Assembly: GCA_010093605.1 (NCBI GenBank)
Contig: MU004202.1
Coordinates: 73,560-137,559 of the forward strand
Length of the DNA: 64,000 nt
Origin: Lophium mytilinum
Taxonomy: Eukaryota; Ascomycota; Dothideomycetes; Mytilinidiales; Mytilinidiaceae
Direction: 5' to 3'
Part shown: positions 21,509 through 33,419 of the stretch, piece after piece
How positions within the stretch are numbered: position 1 is the first letter of the stretch
Layout of the letters: every line of letters starts with the position of its first letter
Made by a program: the position numbers and the translations under genes
Notes under the pieces: model-generated
The model's input: only the letters and a program-made list of their open reading frames with translations
Database searches by the model: none
What the model was told of the DNA's origin: nothing

Positions 21509-22882
21509 ATGGCGAGCCCACTAGCACAGCTCCCGAACGAGCTTTTGCTAGACATCTTCGAAAAGCTTTTAAGTGTCCGCCGCGACCTGGTCTCGTGTTT
21601 GCGCTGCTGCCGTCGTTGGCACAACATCGTCGTAGACATCCTATACACACATGTCTATCTAGCTTATCGCCGACGAGGGACCTCATCCCTTCCACGCTTT
21701 GTAACCCAAGCCACCAGAATGCAGCAGGTTGTGTCACTCACCCTCGACGTCTGTCCCACTCTATTTAGCAAAGAGCGCACATCCCCCTTCAAGGGAGACA
21801 AACTCTTCAGCTTTCTTCCCCAGATGACAGTTCTGCGGACCTTCTCCCTTACGATTTCTGTTTCAAAATTCTCCAAAAAGCTGTACTACGTACATACGCC
21901 TAGTGCAATACTCTCTAAGATCGTTCTGGCCCTCCCGGATACCGTCGTGAACTTAGAGCTTCGTTCCTACACATGGGATGGGCGCAAAGACTACCGCGAC
22001 AGTGTCGATCAAAGAGTTGATGATCATAGTCTTTGCATTGCCTTGAGAGTACTGCTGCCACGCCTACGTACGCTCCGTTTGTGTGTATCCCACATCTGCG
22101 CCAAATTCCTGGCCGCACCCGGCAGCGGTGCGAACATATCATACCCGCTACGCCAAGTCACTCTCCATCCCGAGGAAAAGATGTGGTCGGAAAAGTGGGA
22201 TGACGACAACATCCGTCAAATGGCATACTTCTACCAATCGAAGGTTTTCCCGCATCTACAGTCTTTCAATATAATCACCCATAAGTCCCCATGGTCCTCG
22301 GAGATTACTTGGAACACATGGGTCATCCGTGACATTGTGTCTCATACCACATCACTCGTCCCGTACAAATGCCCAGTCAAGACCAAAGACGAGGACTTGG
22401 AACTGTGGGTCCTGCGTGATACTTCTGGTAAAGATCATATGTTCCGTAATCGGTATCGGGCGCACGACGCAGTGGAAGAGGGGCTTTCGACATGGGTTTC
22501 AGGCCACTACTTTGTGAGATTACCTCGTGGCGAAAAGACAGACGAAGAGCGACGGAAGCTGGGACTAAAAGACGCAATTGAGAAGACCAGCAGCGTTGAG
22601 TTTGGGAGACATATTATCCAGCTGCCACAAAGCGGTTCGCTGGATAGGCAGACTGCGGTGGACAAATATGGAGCTCATATGCATCTTTGGAAATGGGAAT
22701 CTGCAACAAACTGCACCCTCATGAGAGCACATTGTCATAACGGGTTCCTGCTTGGGACAGATTTGGTCGCATTGGAAGTCACTTTACCCCCAGGCTGGGG
22801 GTGGTCTCACGACATTGATGTAGAAATCGAGGACCAATACGATTTTGACAATGCTCTCATCCCAGTCTATAAGGGCATATAA
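21509..22882 (+). CDS. F-box protein, paralogue 2
   Basis: A 457-residue intronless protein starting MASPLAQLPNELLLDIFEKL; the F-box continues RRDLVSCLRCCRRWHNIVV. It parallels paralogue 1: ILSKIVLALPDTVVNLEL, RDTSGKDHMF, CTLMRAHCHNG and VTLPPGWGW recur in the same order. The two genes are about 2.2 kb apart in the same orientation, with a kinase-like gene and MITEs between, as expected for an old tandem duplication later interrupted. A role as a substrate adaptor for SCF ligase is family-based inference only. Confidence 0.87.
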   Translation: MASPLAQLPNELLLDIFEKLLSVRRDLVSCLRCCRRWHNIVVDILYTHVYLAYRRRGTSSLPRFVTQATRMQQVVSLTLDVCPTLFSKERTSPFKGDKLFSFLPQMTVLRTFSLTISVSKFSKKLYYVHTPSAILSKIVLALPDTVVNLELRSYTWDGRKDYRDSVDQRVDDHSLCIALRVLLPRLRTLRLCVSHICAKFLAAPGSGANISYPLRQVTLHPEEKMWSEKWDDDNIRQMAYFYQSKVFPHLQSFNIITHKSPWSSEITWNTWVIRDIVSHTTSLVPYKCPVKTKDEDLELWVLRDTSGKDHMFRNRYRAHDAVEEGLSTWVSGHYFVRLPRGEKTDEERRKLGLKDAIEKTSSVEFGRHIIQLPQSGSLDRQTAVDKYGAHMHLWKWESATNCTLMRAHCHNGFLLGTDLVALEVTLPPGWGWSHDIDVEIEDQYDFDNALIPVYKGI

Positions 22883-23144
22883 GGGGCATACAAGCTCGGA
22901 TGTATCATGAAGTGCAAACTGGGTAGTCTACTTATGAGTTGTCTCTTGTCTCTTTCCAAGCTGTCGCAAAGGTAAGTAACCAGTCTATCCTCGACAAAAA
23001 CAGACTCATCTCTCATCCAGAAGTTCTAAATGGTCTATGAACAAGACAGTGGGAAAGGATTATGCATAGGAGAAGTTTAGCCAAAACGCAGTATGTGAAA
23101 CATTTGTAGGAAAAGCAAACATCGTCAAAGACTATCCCTCGCAC

Positions 23145-24235
23145 CTATATTCCCTTGCCTGCTCCAGTAATACGCTCGAACTCCCCCTCCGTGTGCTTCC
23201 AGACCTCCTCCACCAACCCTTTCTCCCTCATCCCAGCCAACAGCTCAACCACCGGTGGGCCTGAGCTCTCACAGTCCCACCCCACCGAGTACACTCCGCT
23301 TCCCACCTCCCCCGTACTACCTACTGCCACCTCAGCCCCCTCTTCTATTCCAGCCTCTCCTTTGGCGCCTCTGGCTGGCGGATACCTCGCACTTGTCGCC
23401 ATATACAACTGCCTCTCCCCGCTCTCTTCAATAGGCACACAGACCCACCTCCCAAGCAACGTCACATAAGTCCGAATGAGGAACCCAGACACGCCAACCA
23501 TATGATTCAGTAGCGGCGTCTTTACAGTGCCCGGATAATCATGCACGAAGGTTACCTCGGGCGCCATCTTAGCAATGGCCTCGAGGCCTAAGGTGGCGAG
23601 CGAAATGATGTGCCCTCGGATTTGCAGCAGAGGAACGCGTAAGGCCTGAAAGTCGGTAGCGTCGACAGGCCCCTCTCTGCCTCCGCCAGCAACGTAAACA
23701 ACGCGACGGAGAGGAGAGGGCGAGTACCTGAAGAGCGGTAGGAGATTGACGATGAAGCGGAGTCGAGAATAATATTGTACTGCAACCAAAAGATGAAGAT
23801 TCTCGGACGTCACTACACCACGCGGCAGTCAGAAGTCCTTAGTTCTATCTCAGCATCTTTCATGTCGAGAGGACACTTACAACTTCGATCCATTGACGGC
23901 ACCCCCGCGCTTAGCACCATTACATTGATCATCTTCTCCTTCGCTTTGATGTCCTTACACACCACATCGACATTACGCATTAAGCTCACATCTGCTTTGA
24001 TGAAGATGAACTCGCCGACTGGGTTGATGGATCTGCACTCGGCAAGGATGCGGTCGGCGGCGGTTTGAGAGCGGCCGACGAAGTAGGCGCGTGGTTTTAC
24101 GGCGTGTTTTGCGAAGGCTAGGAGGGTGGCTTCGCCAATACCGCTGGTAGCGCCGACGAAGAGAGCGATGAGCTTGGGAGGGAGAGTAGAGGGGATGAGA
24201 GAGTTGGAGCGTAGGACTGCAGGGAGGGAGACCAT
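23145..24235 (-). CDS. Atypical short-chain dehydrogenase/reductase, two exons
   Basis: Exons 24235-23881 and 23812-23145 give 340 residues. The nucleotide-binding motif LFVGATSGIGEATLLAF lies at ~25-41, followed by YFVGRSQTAADRIL and VLSAGV (the usual NNAG position). In the second half I do not see the standard YxxxK catalytic pair: the region after VVYVAGGGREG runs LQIRGHIISLATLGLEAIAK. So it may bind NAD(P) without being a classical reductase. It shares a 373-base divergent promoter with a Zn2Cys6 regulator, a common arrangement in fungal specialised metabolism. Confidence 0.85.
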
Positions 24236-24608
24236 TTTGAGCGGAAAGGGAAAGGTATGGAAGGCGTCTTTTCAGATGAACGATGGGATGATGGAAAGGC
24301 TTTATGGGAGAGGAGATGTTTTACAACCGGAGTATTATGGAAGTCATTTTTTCTACCCGTACTTACGACTGATTATAAGGTCGAGTGATGCAAAGGGAAC
24401 TGTGAGTTTAGGAGATATATCTCGGTTGCAAGGTGACTTAAACTCTCTATTGAAATACGCCGAACGTGCATGATGCCGCCGCACCTGCATATCCTATTCT
24501 AAAACAGCTCTAGCTCAGCGCTATGCTCTTACCAACCACTACTCTCTTTTTCGTTCCCGGTCTTTACAGCTTGTTTGTTTCAATCTTTGATCTCGACGTC
24601 TTCTGATC
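24236..24608. promoter_or_regulatory. Divergent promoter, SDR and Zn2Cys6 gene
   Basis: 373 bases between the two start codons. The geometry suggests co-regulation, but I recognise no CGG-type paired operator. Confidence 0.45.
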
Positions 24609-26109
24609 ATGGATTTCCACGTAAATTCTGCAGATCCAGCTTCAGCATCATCCCGAGCCTACTCTAATCCCACCAGCCGGTCCGCGAAAAGCCGCTCAGC
24701 CTGCAACCGGTGCCATTCACAAAAGCTTCGGTGTGTTCGGAGACCAGGATATGACATCTGTGAGCGGTGCTCTAGACTGAAAATAGCATGCCGATACGGT
24801 CCTCGTGCGCCAAGATCGTCTTTGAGACCTCTAGAACAGATCACAGACTGGCAGTCTCTTACCGTACCTCCATTGACCCCAACGCCGAACGCAGATCCAG
24901 ATACTCTATTCGGTGATATGCTTAACAACGACTGGCTTTCTAGCTTTACGCTAGAGACAAGCACTGCCGAAGGGCTAGGTTAGTTGTGTCACGCATTCAA
25001 AGTTCAATAATAGTAACATTGACCTGGTGTTTGTAGCGGCTATGTATCCGGATCGTTGCTATCCCCAAGAAGGCAATTGTGCAAGTATTATGGAAATGAG
25101 CTGGCCGGGCAACTATGGCGATATGAGGCCTCTGGACCCAATGGTCGATCCAAATCTCACGACTGTCAGCGAAGACTCCATGATCTACGCGGGCAATCGT
25201 CCCTCGCCTGGCATATCGATATCGGATTCTAGGATCGAGTATCAAGACACTGAAGACCACTCAAAAGCCTCTCGTAGATCCGCCGTCCACAAGCTAGCAA
25301 CCCTCAATGTCGCGCTCTACGAATGTGCTGCGCAGCTCCCATCCTCGAGCACAGGAGACCCCGTCGCCACCGGCGAAGACCCACCCAGATCACGTAAACC
25401 AACCGTGTTCGCTTTCGACGAATTATTCCGGCTCACGACGGACTTCATCGACATCGTGAAGGACCTCTCTGCAGAAGAGCCCACGACACATCTTACAGCA
25501 TCCGCTGCCAACCCTGCTCTATCCTCGTCAAATCCAACGCAATCTTCCACTCAGCCATCACTCCCACTCGTCACCTACACCCGCCCACTCTCCCCCTTCT
25601 CCCACACATCCCTCAACCCCAACACATCCCCTACTATAGCTTCATTACCCACCACCCTCCTTGCCCACATCGACGAACCCACCCTCCTCCTCCTCAGCTC
25701 ATCTCTCACCCGCCTAACCACCATCTACGCCTCCATCTTCGAAAAAATACACCTCTGTCTCAAGCACTCCGCCGTACCAGTCATAGGCCGCGACTGGGCG
25801 ATCGTCCTACCTCGTCTTTCCGTGGGTTCGATCGCGTCCCCGCCGGTGCGGGTCGATAACGCTACGCCACTTGTGTCGAAGACAGAGAGTTCGTTGTATA
25901 TGCTTGTTTTTACCATGTTGGCGGGGCAGTTGTGGGGGCAGGTGGGGGAGGGGATGGGCTTAGGTGAAGGGAGGAGGGATGGGGATAGGGAGACTAGGGA
26001 GGGGAGTGGATTGTTGGATGTGTTGTGGGATTCTGTGAGGGAGAAAGTGGATGGGATGGTGAGGATGGTTGAGGAGACCAAGGGGTTGTTGCAGAGGTAC
26101 TCGGCATAG
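24609..26109 (+). CDS. Zn2Cys6 transcription factor, two exons
   Basis: Exons 24609-24978 and 25037-26109 give 480 residues. The zinc cluster SACNRCHSQKLRCVR ... ICERCSRLKIACRYG lies at ~33-62 with six correctly spaced cysteines and a basic tail. The middle is Ser/Thr/Pro-rich; helical stretches (HKLATLNVALYECAAQL, FAFDELFRLTTDFIDIV, LSSSLTRLTTIYASIFEKI) resemble the C-terminal region of AflR-like regulators. It likely controls the divergent SDR gene, but no larger biosynthetic cluster (no PKS, NRPS or P450) surrounds it here. Confidence 0.85.
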
Positions 26110-26692
26110 TTTGAGATATTACAGGGACAATGTTCTGGGACATGAAAGCATGCTACACACGTGACTGCTGTCTTCGCTGCGTATATAAGCTTTTCTACGG
26201 TCCCGTCGTTTCTGTTCTTCATCAGAGATCAAGCTGTGCGAGAAGGGTGGAAAATCAAAAAGTATTCTTCATAATGGCGATGGTGTCGAAATTGGAGGAA
26301 GCGATATGGTGGCAGCCACCATTCGATGTCGTGGCTAGATGCTCGGGAATGATGACAATCTACATCTTCAAGACAATCATATGATGTTCAACGACAGTGT
26401 CTCGAAAGGAATATCATGTTGAGAGAGTTGTGGTTCGGAACATCAGTGGTGGTTCAGGATAATTCGTGAGATCAAATGGCGAAACCAAAATCCACCACCA
26501 TAGCACTTCCGTCCCAACATTTGGATCCCCCAACGCCGTTTCCAGAACCGCGACATAGAAGAAGTGAAGCAATGAATTTTGCTCAAACCGTGACTGCAAC
26601 GCCCTGTGCACTGGAGCAGAAGTTGTTGAGGGGAGGGAACAAAGTACTTATATGCTGCCGTCACGTGTACAATTACGCTTCCCGCTAGACTA
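26110..26692. other. Intergenic, regulator to MITE
   Basis: About 580 bases. Short overlapping open frames on both strands show no family resemblance. Nothing supported. Confidence 0.45.
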
Positions 26693-26923
26693 CAGTACTG
26701 GGCTATAAGCCTGGGCATATGAACTCAATTTTGCTTGGCTCCAACTTGCTCACTCAACACCACTGTTCGGGGTAGCCTCGTTGCTTAACAGCCAGATGAT
26801 CATGAGATTGTCTAACCTGTAGGTAGTAATTGAGCCTCGACATCGCCGCTCGATCTTAGCAATCTTGTGAGGGTACTCCAAGCAGTAGTGAACCAGTGTG
26901 CCCAGACTTATGGCCTGTCGCTG
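26693..26923 (+). mobile_element. TA-target MITE family, copy 6 (231 bp)
   Basis: Begins CAGTACTGGGCTATAAGCCT and ends CAGACTTATGGCCTGTCGCTG, flanked by TA on both sides (26691-26692, 26924-26925). It lies about 90 bases from the COQ8 stop codon, in its 3' flank. Confidence 0.88.
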
Positions 26924-27017
26924 TAAGCTAGCCGCAAGCGATGAAAAAAGATATAAGAGGAACGAAATGAAGTGCGATGCGCATTTTGATACTATACATA
27001 TATTACACCATCCTAAA

Positions 27018-29574
27018 TCATGGCACGAATCCCTTCTCACCGCCCATCTTCTTTCCGCCCTCGTGCGCCTCCACGGCGCGCTCGAATAGCTCTCGACACC
27101 TCACCTGTGCACCTAATCGTGCGCACATCAAGAAAGCGCCACTCAGCTTCCGATGAAGACTGTACGTCTCCTCCGGCGGCGGGCTTAGCCGCTCCCGCAC
27201 CATCACCGGGATGAAGCTTCGTACGCGATCCGTGATGGTCTGGTCCCTGAAGTCGTATACCTCCGGACCGGTTTCCATGAACGGCTCCGCGAGGGTAAGC
27301 ACAGACTGTGTGTGCGCTTCGAGCATGGCGGGTGACTCGCCGCCAGTGAGATACCCGAGGGTGAGAGAGAGATCGTGAATGAGAGGTTTATCCTCGCGGG
27401 CAGCGGCTTGCAGGATGCGGACGTATGGATCTATGAATTCGTCTGGGAAATCTCGGGATGCACCAAAATCTAGCAACTCAATTTTGTGAGTCTTCTCGTT
27501 ATAGAGGAAATTCGTCCAATTAGGGTCCGTCTGCATGAAATGGAATTCGCAGATCTCGCGTAGACAGAGTCGCAGGATATGGGTGCCGATAAAGTCACGC
27601 TGGTCCTGTGAAAGAGTCGTGATTTTGGTGACCCCGACGCCGGACATGTACTCGGCGGTGAGAACAGCTGGGCCGGAGGCAGAGGTGACTACAGCAGGGA
27701 CGGAAAACACCTCAGCATCGTCCGCTAGGAGGTCGTGGAAGCGAGTTTGGCACTCAGCTTCGCGGGCGTAGTCGCATTCCCAACCGAGCTCGGTACGGGC
27801 GTTAGCGATAGTCTTGTCGAGGTAGAGGCCCTTCGGGAGGAGGCGAGAGGCGGTGAGGAGGATAGAGAGATTAGAGAGATCTGAGGAAATGGAGGAGGCG
27901 ACTCCGGGGTACTGGACTTTGACTGCCACTGTCTGGTCTGTGGAGCGGAGAACAGCTTTGTGAACCTGGCCAATAGAGGCGGCGGCTATAGGGACTTCAT
28001 CGAACGAAGAAAACAGGTCGCGCCAATTTGGTCCTAGATTATCAACAAGGACTTTGTCACGTTGAGAGGCGGGCATGTAGTCTGCACTGTCTTGGACCCG
28101 CTGGAGGACTTCGTGGATTGGTGGTGGGAGCATTTTTATGTCTACTTGGTGTTAGAAGAACAACCTGATATTCTATGATCGGAACTTCATTACCCTGGAA
28201 GCTGATCATTTGCCCAAGCTTCAAAGCAGCACCACGCATGCGAGAGAGCTTTGCAACCAGAATCTCCATGTTACCCGGGCTCAGCATCAGCGAGCCTCCT
28301 GTTGCTGCAGCAGTACCAGTCACACGCCTGAGACTCTCTCCCACAGCACCAAAGGCCATACTAGTTGCTAGGCCACCATACTGCCAGAGACGACCAAATC
28401 TTGACGACGGCACTCGAGACTGGCGTAGCTCGTATGGCGCTTTTTCATCTAAGGTTACCTCAGACATGGGTGTGGAAGCAACTTCGGCGTTTTTGGCAAG
28501 TTCAGAGGCAAAATCATGCATTTCCTTCTCCGCAATTGCTTGGGTACTACCTAAGGCCTGTTCTGGCTCCGTAGGCTTCGTTTCTTGTGATGTACGGACA
28601 TTGAAGGTGGCTTGATCTATTCCAGAGGCAAGTTTCGTATGATCAATTGGGGCTTTACGAGCGCCTTTCAGATCCAGACTTCGCCTGTCCTTGTAGGGGT
28701 TCCCACCCAACATCTTTGCCACCCTTGTAGTGCGGAACACATCTGTATTGATTCCTTCCGGCACCTGGTCTTGCTCCGGAACAGCTGCCTGTTGTGGTAT
28801 GTGATCCTTTTGTGCCTCCTGTTGAGCCCGCTGTGGCGTAGCATAAAACACGTCCTGGTTCAAATTCCCATCTTGAACGTGCTCGTCGGTTGCTTGTGTA
28901 TCTTCTGTATGCTTTGGTATCTTAGATCTCGGCAATGAGGAGTATTCCGGCTTCGTCTCCACAGATCTGTCGTAGAAAACATCACGATCATGTCCCTCGG
29001 ACAGCTTTTCTGTTGCAGATCCTGATGAAGGTTGAACTTCACCTGCCCTCGCAGGTATTTGAGACTCAAACTCCCGCTGAAGCCTGCGAGCCTCTCCAGA
29101 AGTCAATCCTGGGGTCTTGGATGGTATGGGTATAGTTCCATCCGGCAAAGGTGGCTGCTGTGCCTCTTCTTGCTTTACTTCGAGCTCGTCCTCCGCCGGC
29201 GGTTCCGCCTGTGTACTTTGACCAGATCGATAATGTTGATGGCCCTGCTCAGACTCCCTCTTTACGTCCTTACGTACCCATTCGCCATTTACCATCTCCT
29301 TCCGCGCGATGTTTCCATCCTGGGCTGGCGGATTCTCGTCCGATGTGGTAGACTTGGTGTACGAAGGCGGAGGTTCATTGAAGCGTTGGGACAGTGCTAT
29401 CGCAGCTTTCGCGGTAAGGGTTATCCGATCGGTCTGGTTTTTGACGGCTTTCGCGAGTGTGGAAGTCTTGTTGAATGCATCTAGCTGCTGCGAGCGGAGG
29501 TTTACGTGCTGCTTAGCTACAGATTTGGAGGCATTGTATAGCTTCGCGGCGTCGATTAGTCGCCGGCCTGCCAT
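27018..29574 (-). CDS. COQ8: COQ8/ABC1-family atypical kinase-ATPase, two exons
   Basis: UbiB-family ATPase needed for coenzyme Q synthesis in mitochondria. Exons 29574-28194 and 28141-27018 give 834 residues, longer than yeast Coq8 (about 500) because of a ~390-residue disordered N-terminal region rich in Gln, Glu and Pro. The family KxGQ motif is [13 protein letters not shown], completed across the intron; the Ala-rich nucleotide loop is [11 protein letters not shown], then [21 protein letters not shown] and [10 protein letters not shown]. The first residues ([18 protein letters not shown]) could be a targeting peptide. Divergent from NTA1. Confidence 0.93.
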
Positions 29575-29999
29575 TGAGCTGATGCCAATTGCTATGATAG
29601 TCGGGACATGTTTCTAGAAGATTAGCGCTCGAAGAGGACGGACGATACCATCGATTGTTGAAGCTTGAAGAACGAAAGCGTCATCGCCAACCGAAGCTTA
29701 GGCGCGAGAATGTACCCCACGTGATTCGGCTTTATGGGCCCAACTTCAAGCGCGTCCATCGCAGCTTCATCAACAGTAGAAAATAGAGAGCGCCTGCTGA
29801 TGTGTTCGATCCACTAATTTCCACTGCGAACACATCCAGTAAGATCACTTCAAGATGTACTCGCCATAAGCTTCTGTCAATCGCTCCATAGAACACTGTT
29901 GAAACAAGCAATCTTTAAAGTCTCTGTAGTCATTGTCACCCTCTTTTCGTCTTCATTTCCTCCTTGAATTTCGAATTTCTCAGATCTGGTTCTGTCATC
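29575..29999. promoter_or_regulatory. Divergent promoter of COQ8 and NTA1
   Basis: 425 bases. A CACGTG palindrome, a typical bHLH target, lies at about 29719-29724. No other element is clear. Confidence 0.4.
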
Positions 30000-31209
30000 A
30001 TGAAGATAGCATGTCTCCAATTCTCGGCCGAAATGGGCCAGGTGGAGACAAATATGCGGCGAGCAGACGAGATTCTTTCGCATACAAATCTGCCATCGAA
30101 CCTAGACTGGCTTATCTTGCCTGAATGCGCGTTCACAGGTAAATATGATATGATCCCTTGACTCACATTTCTATCCCGTTCTATGGACGGTGGACACGAT
30201 GTAACATCGTCCCGACGTCTCAATGTCAATATATGAGTCTAGGTTTCATTTCAGAAGGCGGCATGATCTCAGCCCGTTCTACCGAGAACCTTCAGCACCC
30301 TCCATTGTCTCATTTCCATGATTTCCACGTTCAACGTCATCGTCTAACTCATACCTAGGCTACAACTTCGCCTCGCTCGACGAAATCCGCCCCTTCCTCG
30401 AACCAACCGCCTCCGGCCCTACCGCCCAATGGGCCATCCACACCGCACGCCGTCTCCACTGCCACGTAACAGTCGGCTACCCAGAGCGCTCTTCCGAGCC
30501 GTTCTCCAGCCCCTCCCCCAGCCCAGCGCCCATGCTCCCAACCACCACGACCCCCTCCCCCGGCCCCCAGGAATTCAAGAACTACAACGCCACCCTCACC
30601 GTCTCCAACAATGGCGTGGTACTCCTCAACTACCGCAAAACCTTCCTCTACTACACCGACGAGACCTGGTCCCTCCCCGGCTCCGCCTTCTACTCCGGCC
30701 CCCTCGGCGGCCTAGGCAGCGTCACGCACGGCATCTGCATGGACATCAACCCGCACAAGTTCATTGCGCCGTTCGAAGCCTACGAGTTTTCGAACCAAGC
30801 GCTCGCGGCGCGCTCGCCGCTGATATGCGTGAGTATGGCGTGGATCTCGGCGCTGGCGCCGGATGAGCTGGCTGCGGAGGAGACGGCGAAGGAGCCGGAC
30901 CTCGCGACGCTGAGTTACTGGGTGCAGCGGTTTGTGCCGGTGGTGGATTGGTGCAGGGGTTCGGGTGCGGCGGTGACGATTGTGCTGGCGAATCGGTGTG
31001 GGAGGGAGAGGGAGACGGGGTATGCGGGGAGTAGTTGTGTGTTGAGGGTGGATGGGGAGGGGGTGAAGATGTATGAGGCGTTGGGAAGAGCGGAGGAGAA
31101 GTGCTTGGTTGTGGATACGAATATGGTGAGTGGATTATCGTTGAATTCGGATTGGAGAGTGCTAATGGGAATGCAGCGACCGAAGTTCCAGCTAGCGACT
31201 AATAACTAG
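30000..31209 (+). CDS. NTA1: Protein N-terminal amidase (nitrilase superfamily), three exons
   Basis: Deamidates N-terminal Asn/Gln so that proteins enter the Arg/N-degron pathway. Exons 30000-30138, 30359-31125 and 31177-31209 give 312 residues. The nitrilase triad is visible: Glu in LILPECAFTG, Lys in YRKTFLYYTDE and Cys in THGICMDINPHKF, the last being the NTA1-type signature. MKIACLQFSAEMG is a standard nitrilase opening. The first intron is large for this window (220 bases). A Pro/Ser-rich loop interrupts the domain after VGYPERSSE. The last exon encodes only RPKFQLATNN. Confidence 0.9.
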
Positions 31210-31668
31210 ACATTTCCTGATTGTGCGAGGCGGGTCTCCAAGGACGCCTCAGCTATCTATATGCGCGTGTTCCTAATGGCGGAGAGGAGAGGTTATGCCA
31301 CAATGCTTCAATGAGATACGGGAGCATCATCGAGTAGGCGCCTGTAATATGGCATCCGAGCCAACATGTCACATATCAAATATCCAACTACAGTATACGG
31401 ACAAGCAAGTGTATGACATTCATTGCCTAGCATCCGGTATCATGTCTCTGTCCGCATCCCAAGCGCCTCCGTTTCGAATGACCGAAGTGAAAATGCCATC
31501 ATCGCCACATCCCCTCGTCCCCTCATCCACATTTTCTGCTCCCCGCATCCTTCAGAAATTGACTGAATCGTTTGCCCGCTTGTCGTAAAACTTGCTCATT
31601 CCCCTGCCATTGACGAGAAGGTTGGTTGAGGGATCGATGTAGAGGAACAGGTTGGAGGGGCGAGTCGT
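31210..31668. other. Intergenic, NTA1 to eL39 gene
   Basis: About 460 bases holding the convergent 3' ends. A short open frame at 31295-31588 has no recognisable features. Confidence 0.5.
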
Positions 31669-32099
31669 CTATATGCCGATGCGGGTCTTGCGCCAATGTC
31701 GTCGCTTGGCGTTGTATCTATAGAGAGGAATCTCGTTAGCTAGCTGTCCTTGTGCCTCGCGTTCCATTACTCCATGTGCGCACGCCCGGGGTGAGGTCTT
31801 GGTGTCATCCAGCCCCTCAATCCTCCGCTCGCAAGTCCTCGTGTGTGGGTAGATGCTTGGAATCGCCGTACCTGATGGTGTTGCCCGTCCGCAGGCGGAT
31901 CCACTGGGGAATGGGCCTGTTCTGCTTCTGCGCCTTCGCAAGCTTCTGCTTGGTTCGGAATGACTTGTGGCTCTGTAGGTTGGCTATTAGCAATCATATT
32001 CCGCATATCCATCCACTCCTCTAGCCGACAATTTCAATCCGGTGCAGTCGACGAGAGGAAAGGACAGCTCCTGGGAATCGGGTTCAAGCATACCGGCAT
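31669..32099 (-). CDS. RPL39: 60S ribosomal protein eL39, three exons
   Basis: The smallest ribosomal protein; it lines part of the peptide exit tunnel of the large subunit. Exons 32099-32094, 31972-31872 and 31717-31669 give exactly 51 residues, the universal eukaryotic length. Exon 1 is only ATG CCG; exon 2 gives [18 protein letters not shown] and [15 protein letters not shown]; exon 3 gives [16 protein letters not shown] branch site CTAAT precedes the first acceptor. All pieces match the highly conserved family without a gap. It is easily missed, because no single open frame holds more than about 33 of its codons. Confidence 0.93.
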
Positions 32100-32531
32100 C
32101 GTGAATGTCCGTGTCGAGATGGGGTTGTTGTCGATGAAGTGGAGTGAGGCCGCGGGCAAGAATTTCGGTTGTCTGTGGGCGCGCCAAGACTTACTGACAA
32201 GCTAGACCCAATTTGGCACGCTAGTGTCGACGTCAGCTCTTGCGGAGGAGGATACCTTCCAATGTTTCCACCAGTCAGCCATTTTATCCCTGAGGCTCCG
32301 GTGATGTTTCCAAGGATAGGAAACCATGTGAAAATTTATTGTCACATCATCACGAGTTGCGCTACGAGCAGGCAGGTCCTATTCCATTTGCTATCAGTCT
32401 TCTAGGTATGTTCGTCAATCGGTTTGCTAGTCTCTATACAAGATAGACATGAATGGAAGTTTTGCTCGAATACTCATTCTTTCGAACGAAAGTTCCGTGG
32501 AACAACGCGCTCGTGTGCAAAATAAGACGAT
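32100..32531. other. Intergenic, eL39 promoter and flank
   Basis: About 430 bases between the eL39 start and the BTB-like relic. It must contain the eL39 promoter; I recognise no defined element. Confidence 0.45.
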
Positions 32532-33220
32532 ATGCAGGATTCTCGGAAGATGTTTCAAGTCCGTATGAAAGACGACGAAAGTGATTTCTTCGAAGACTTC
32601 AGTTTCGAGAAGCCGTCATTCATGGGATGCATCCGTCCATTCAGTCGTCCCGGTTATCGAGATCGGGATTCGATTACCATAACGGCCTCGCAAAGCACAT
32701 CTCATCGATTTCTAAATTGGCTTCGTGGCGACGACATCTATCAGAATCATCAGGATGAAGCATATGAAGCTGAGCTACTTAAGCTCTATGAGCCGGGCCA
32801 AAAACACAACATTCTCCGTCTACAACGCGACGTCATGAACTGCTTTCTCCAACGGTTTCAAGATGGTATCATCCCAAGCGAGGATGCTCTTGTATTCACT
32901 TCCAAATCAGTGTGCCCCCGGGAAGAACTATCCCGTTTCATGATCCATATGGAAGTGTAATTCATGCTACATGGGCTCGTTGAAAACCGGTACGAACTTG
33001 AGAAGAACTTCGCTCACGATATCTACTGGCTCCACCAGATGAGATCAAGAAAAAATATATGCAGGGTCATAGAGTGATCGTTGTGGAGGGCTGCTACAGC
33101 AAGAGAGCTCCTACTTGTGTCTTGGCATGATTGGCATGAGTGCGATACTCAACCTGAGAAAGATGAAGAGCGTTGTAAGCAGGAAACGACGGCGCAAAGG
33201 GAGGCTTGGAGGGTGGGCAT
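32532..33220 (+). pseudogene. Decayed tandem copy of the BTB-like gene
   Basis: The open part (142 codons) aligns with the intact gene downstream: RFLNWLRGDDIYQNH with RFREWLHEDGVGLYEDH, LLKLYEPGQKHNILRLQRD with LLKLYDFAVDYSISKLRRD, MNCFLQRFQDGIIPSEDAL with MNCFLQRFEDDLIPGEDSL, and RFMIHM in both. It stops at TAA after IHMEV, and beyond this the homologous sequence can still be followed in broken frames as far as CKQETTAQREAW, which matches CKKETMAQRETW. The acidic N-terminal part of the intact gene is missing. Confidence 0.8.
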
Positions 33221-33419
33221 ATTTTGGGGGTAGAGTTAGACTGTGTACCCATTTCTTACGTTCCACCAGCCAAGACAAAGATAAAGAGCATGATGATACT
33301 TTGATACAATCCTCGCTCGTGATTCCAAGCATGCGGATGTACGACTGCTCCAGCTCTACTCTTGCTTTCTCGGCGTCACTATGAGGAGTGCCCTGCATAT
33401 CAGATTTTCAGTTAGTAAA

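Noticed and set aside
23145-27000. A specialised-metabolite gene cluster around the SDR and Zn2Cys6 gene
   Set aside because: No PKS, NRPS, terpene cyclase or P450 in the neighbourhood; the flanking genes are COQ8 and F-box genes.
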